From assembly GCA_946886925.1 (NCBI GenBank), contig CAMPJQ010000184.1, positions 1 through 6,128 of the forward strand: 6,128 bases of DNA, written 5' to 3'. A program made the position numbers and the translations under genes. Source of the DNA: an uncultured Terrimonas sp. (lineage in GTDB: Bacteria; Bacteroidota; Bacteroidia; Chitinophagales; Chitinophagaceae). Below are positions 4,664 to 6,128 of the stretch, in pieces. The notes beneath the pieces were generated by a model. It did not search any database. It saw only the letters and a program-made list of their open reading frames with translations, and was not told where the DNA came from. How positions within the stretch are numbered: position 1 is the stretch's first letter; each line of letters starts with the position of its first letter.

Positions 4664-6128
4664 ATATTCTCCACCCCAGTAGCTGGTCCTGGGATTCTTT
4701 AACCACCAGTACTTTAATATTATCAAAACCTACTGACCCTGGTGTGGAAATCTCCTTCACGAAAGTACGGAATCTGGCTGTGCGGGGTGCCAGCTTCTTT
4801 TCTGCTATACTCTGCGAACCGGTTTTTATACTGGCCTTATATAACCCTTTTTTGTCGTAAGCAGTAAAACCTGTTTCCTTTAATAGTGTATTGATGTCTT
4901 TTTGATGAGCAGACGGTGTTACCGTTTTTTCTTTATGGCTGGGTGCAAGACTCTTTTTTAGATCGCTGCCTTTATTGAATAATTTCATTCTTGTATTTTG
5001 TACTGTATTTTTTGAAACGACTTTTTTTACGCTTTCGTCAATTACAGCCAATACTGAAGGATCTCCAAGTAAATGAAACTGCGCGATGGTTTTTAATTCA
5101 TAAGGGTCAAGATGCGGTCCTGATTCGCTCAAAAATTGCTGTCTTGCCTGTAGCAATGCCCTTCCTGTTGATGCGCCGCTGATAATATTTTTTATAAAAT
5201 ACTGTGTTACCAAATCTGCAAGCCCCTGCGAGTCCGCAGGTCCATATGCGATATTGCTGCTGCCCATAAAAGCAATAGCATTGTTCTTTAAATAGTTATT
5301 GGCAATGCTTAAAGCGCCGGGCTGAGGAAGCAGGTCCGGGTTTACCAATTCTGCGCCATAGCAGCATTCTGCCGCTACAATGGTTCCCTCGCTGACCTTG
5401 CCGTTTAATTGCGTTGAACTAAGCGCTATCGGGTAGTTGCTTCCTTTTTGCCCGTAAAAAGCCATGTCGTTTTGTGCGCCATGGCAATTGTAAAAATGAG
5501 TAAGTTTTTTTAATTGGGTTGCAGTATACTTACTTTTTGAACCAGGACTGAGCAATAGATTGTTATGATTGCCAACGATATTCTGCAGGCTCAGTTCAGT
5601 TGATACACGCCATACCCATGCGCTTACACCAAAATACTGCATATACAACTCCTCTTTCCGGGGTTTGGCATTTATGATGTTATTGATAATGGTTGTAAAG
5701 TATTGTACATCATTTTCACCGGGTACATCCGGAATGCGGCCTACCACGCGGGTAGGTCCTGTGAAGGATTGGATGTTCTTGCTGTAAGGAGCATCGCACG
5801 CATAGGGGAGATCGGAAGGCACAGTTAAATCTCCATCCGCATCCGCGGGATTATTGATCTCCTGGAATGGAAATATATCCTGTGCGCCTGCCAGCACAAT
5901 GTAATCAGGTATATGTTTTTTATACAGATCATCAACGGCTCTTTTGCATTCCCTTGGATTTACATTTTTTACCGGTTTAATACCAGCCTGTTTTGCAGAA
6001 GTGGCATCATCTATAAATACAATGCGGGTTGCTATCCCCCTTTTTTTATCTGCGGTTTTCAGGTTTTGAAACAATTTTTTTATTTTAGAAAATTTGGTAC
6101 CATACTTTAATGTCAGCGTGCTTTTGGC
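4650..6128 (-). CDS. caspase-like cysteine peptidase of the C25 (gingipain) family, 5' end outside window
   Basis: At least 492 residues; the frame is open through the right edge, and the TTG at 6074 is internal, since 18 more in-frame residues precede it. Numbering from the edge, conserved blocks are: 'YIVLAGAQDIFPF' (76-88), 'SDLPYACDAPYS' (105-116), 'GPTRVVGRIPD' (124-134), 'HFYNCHGAQ' with His216, 'EGTIVAAECCYGAELV' with Cys255-Cys256, 'AFMGSSNIAYGPADSQG', and 'FHLLGDPSVLAV' near 352-363. The order matches Peptidase_C25: sD.pYa, vgRip, His-Gly, Cys, then llGDPs. The His-Cys spacing of about 40 suits a clan CD dyad. The two Cys are adjacent, and which is the nucleophile is unclear. After the domain comes a Lys-rich tail of about 130 residues ending 'GWRIYERR'; no T9SS sorting domain is seen. 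The N-terminal end in view already resembles the start of the domain, so little may be missing. Export cannot be judged. Family firm; substrate unknown. Confidence 0.87.
   Translation of the reverse strand, partial: AKSTLTLKYGTKFSKIKKLFQNLKTADKKRGIATRIVFIDDATSAKQAGIKPVKNVNPRECKRAVDDLYKKHIPDYIVLAGAQDIFPFQEINNPADADGDLTVPSDLPYACDAPYSKNIQSFTGPTRVVGRIPDVPGENDVQYFTTIINNIINAKPRKEELYMQYFGVSAWVWRVSTELSLQNIVGNHNNLLLSPGSKSKYTATQLKKLTHFYNCHGAQNDMAFYGQKGSNYPIALSSTQLNGKVSEGTIVAAECCYGAELVNPDLLPQPGALSIANNYLKNNAIAFMGSSNIAYGPADSQGLADLVTQYFIKNIISGASTGRALLQARQQFLSESGPHLDPYELKTIAQFHLLGDPSVLAVIDESVKKVVSKNTVQNTRMKLFNKGSDLKKSLAPSHKEKTVTPSAHQKDINTLLKETGFTAYDKKGLYKASIKTGSQSIAEKKLAPRTARFRTFVKEISTPGSVGFDNIKVLVVKESQDQLLGWRIYERR
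4669..4672 (-). promoter_or_regulatory. Shine-Dalgarno site of the small OB-like gene
   Basis: GGAG, within GGGGTGGAG on the minus strand, lies five bases before the ATG at 4663. It is the clearest Shine-Dalgarno in the window; most starts here have none. It falls inside the coding end of the upstream peptidase gene, which fits ribosomes reinitiating there, and it decides the start against the longer frame. Confidence 0.55.

Noticed and set aside
4397..4726. A longer version of the small minus-strand protein starting at 4726 (109 residues)
   Set aside because: Its extra 21 residues only re-read the peptidase 3' end in another frame. The internal ATG at 4663 has a good Shine-Dalgarno and a typical short overlap.
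4501..4860. A 119-residue plus-strand open frame across the small-protein/peptidase junction
   Set aside because: It is antisense to two supported genes, and its hydrophobic, Ser/Phe-rich composition is that of the reverse of Lys/Glu-rich coding DNA.
6072..6074. TTG at 6074 as the start of the C25-like peptidase
   Set aside because: Eighteen further in-frame codons without a stop run to the edge and read like the beginning of the same domain (KYGTKFSKIKKLFQNL), so the true start is beyond the window.

Overview
The window looks like chromosomal DNA of a Bacteroidota bacterium, most likely from the Chitinophagaceae or a near relative. The evidence is moderate-to-low GC, almost no Shine-Dalgarno sequences, a promoter of the Bacteroidota type (TAnnTTTG) directly before fmt, the Bacteroidota-style Fmt signature 'VAFRMLPEMVWNMPPMGT', and a short alpha-glucan phosphorylase-like protein of the kind I associate with this phylum. 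The family placement rests on recall and general appearance, not on a search.

Layout from left to right: (1) the 3' end of an alpha-glucan phosphorylase-like gene, cut by the left edge, + strand; (2) a small hotdog-fold acyl-CoA thioesterase, + strand; (3) a SlyD-like FKBP peptidyl-prolyl isomerase, - strand, which converges on the thioesterase across an 11-bp perfect hairpin; (4) a DUF1343/NamZ-type exo-N-acetylmuramidase, + strand, divergent from the FKBP gene; (5) fmt, methionyl-tRNA formyltransferase, + strand; (6) on the - strand and converging on fmt, a two-gene unit: a caspase-like C25-family cysteine peptidase, cut by the right edge, followed with a 14-bp overlap by an 88-residue small basic protein that may be an OB-fold. 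No gene-free stretch exceeds 130 bases.

Most genes are unrelated housekeeping or metabolic functions (storage glucan, thioester hydrolysis, protein folding, cell-wall turnover, translation initiation). Only the two minus-strand genes at the right look like a functional unit. They are overlapping and probably translationally coupled, and they join a clan CD (caspase/gingipain fold) protease to a small putative nucleic-acid- or ligand-binding protein. This pair is the best candidate here for an under-described system.

A second theme is short repeats. Several intergenic gaps hold 7-bp-period words. A six-unit 7-bp array also lies inside the fmt reading frame, where 42 bases add 14 residues without a frameshift. 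This suggests that heptanucleotide tandem repeats, similar in style to cyanobacterial STRRs, spread in this genome and occasionally invade coding DNA.
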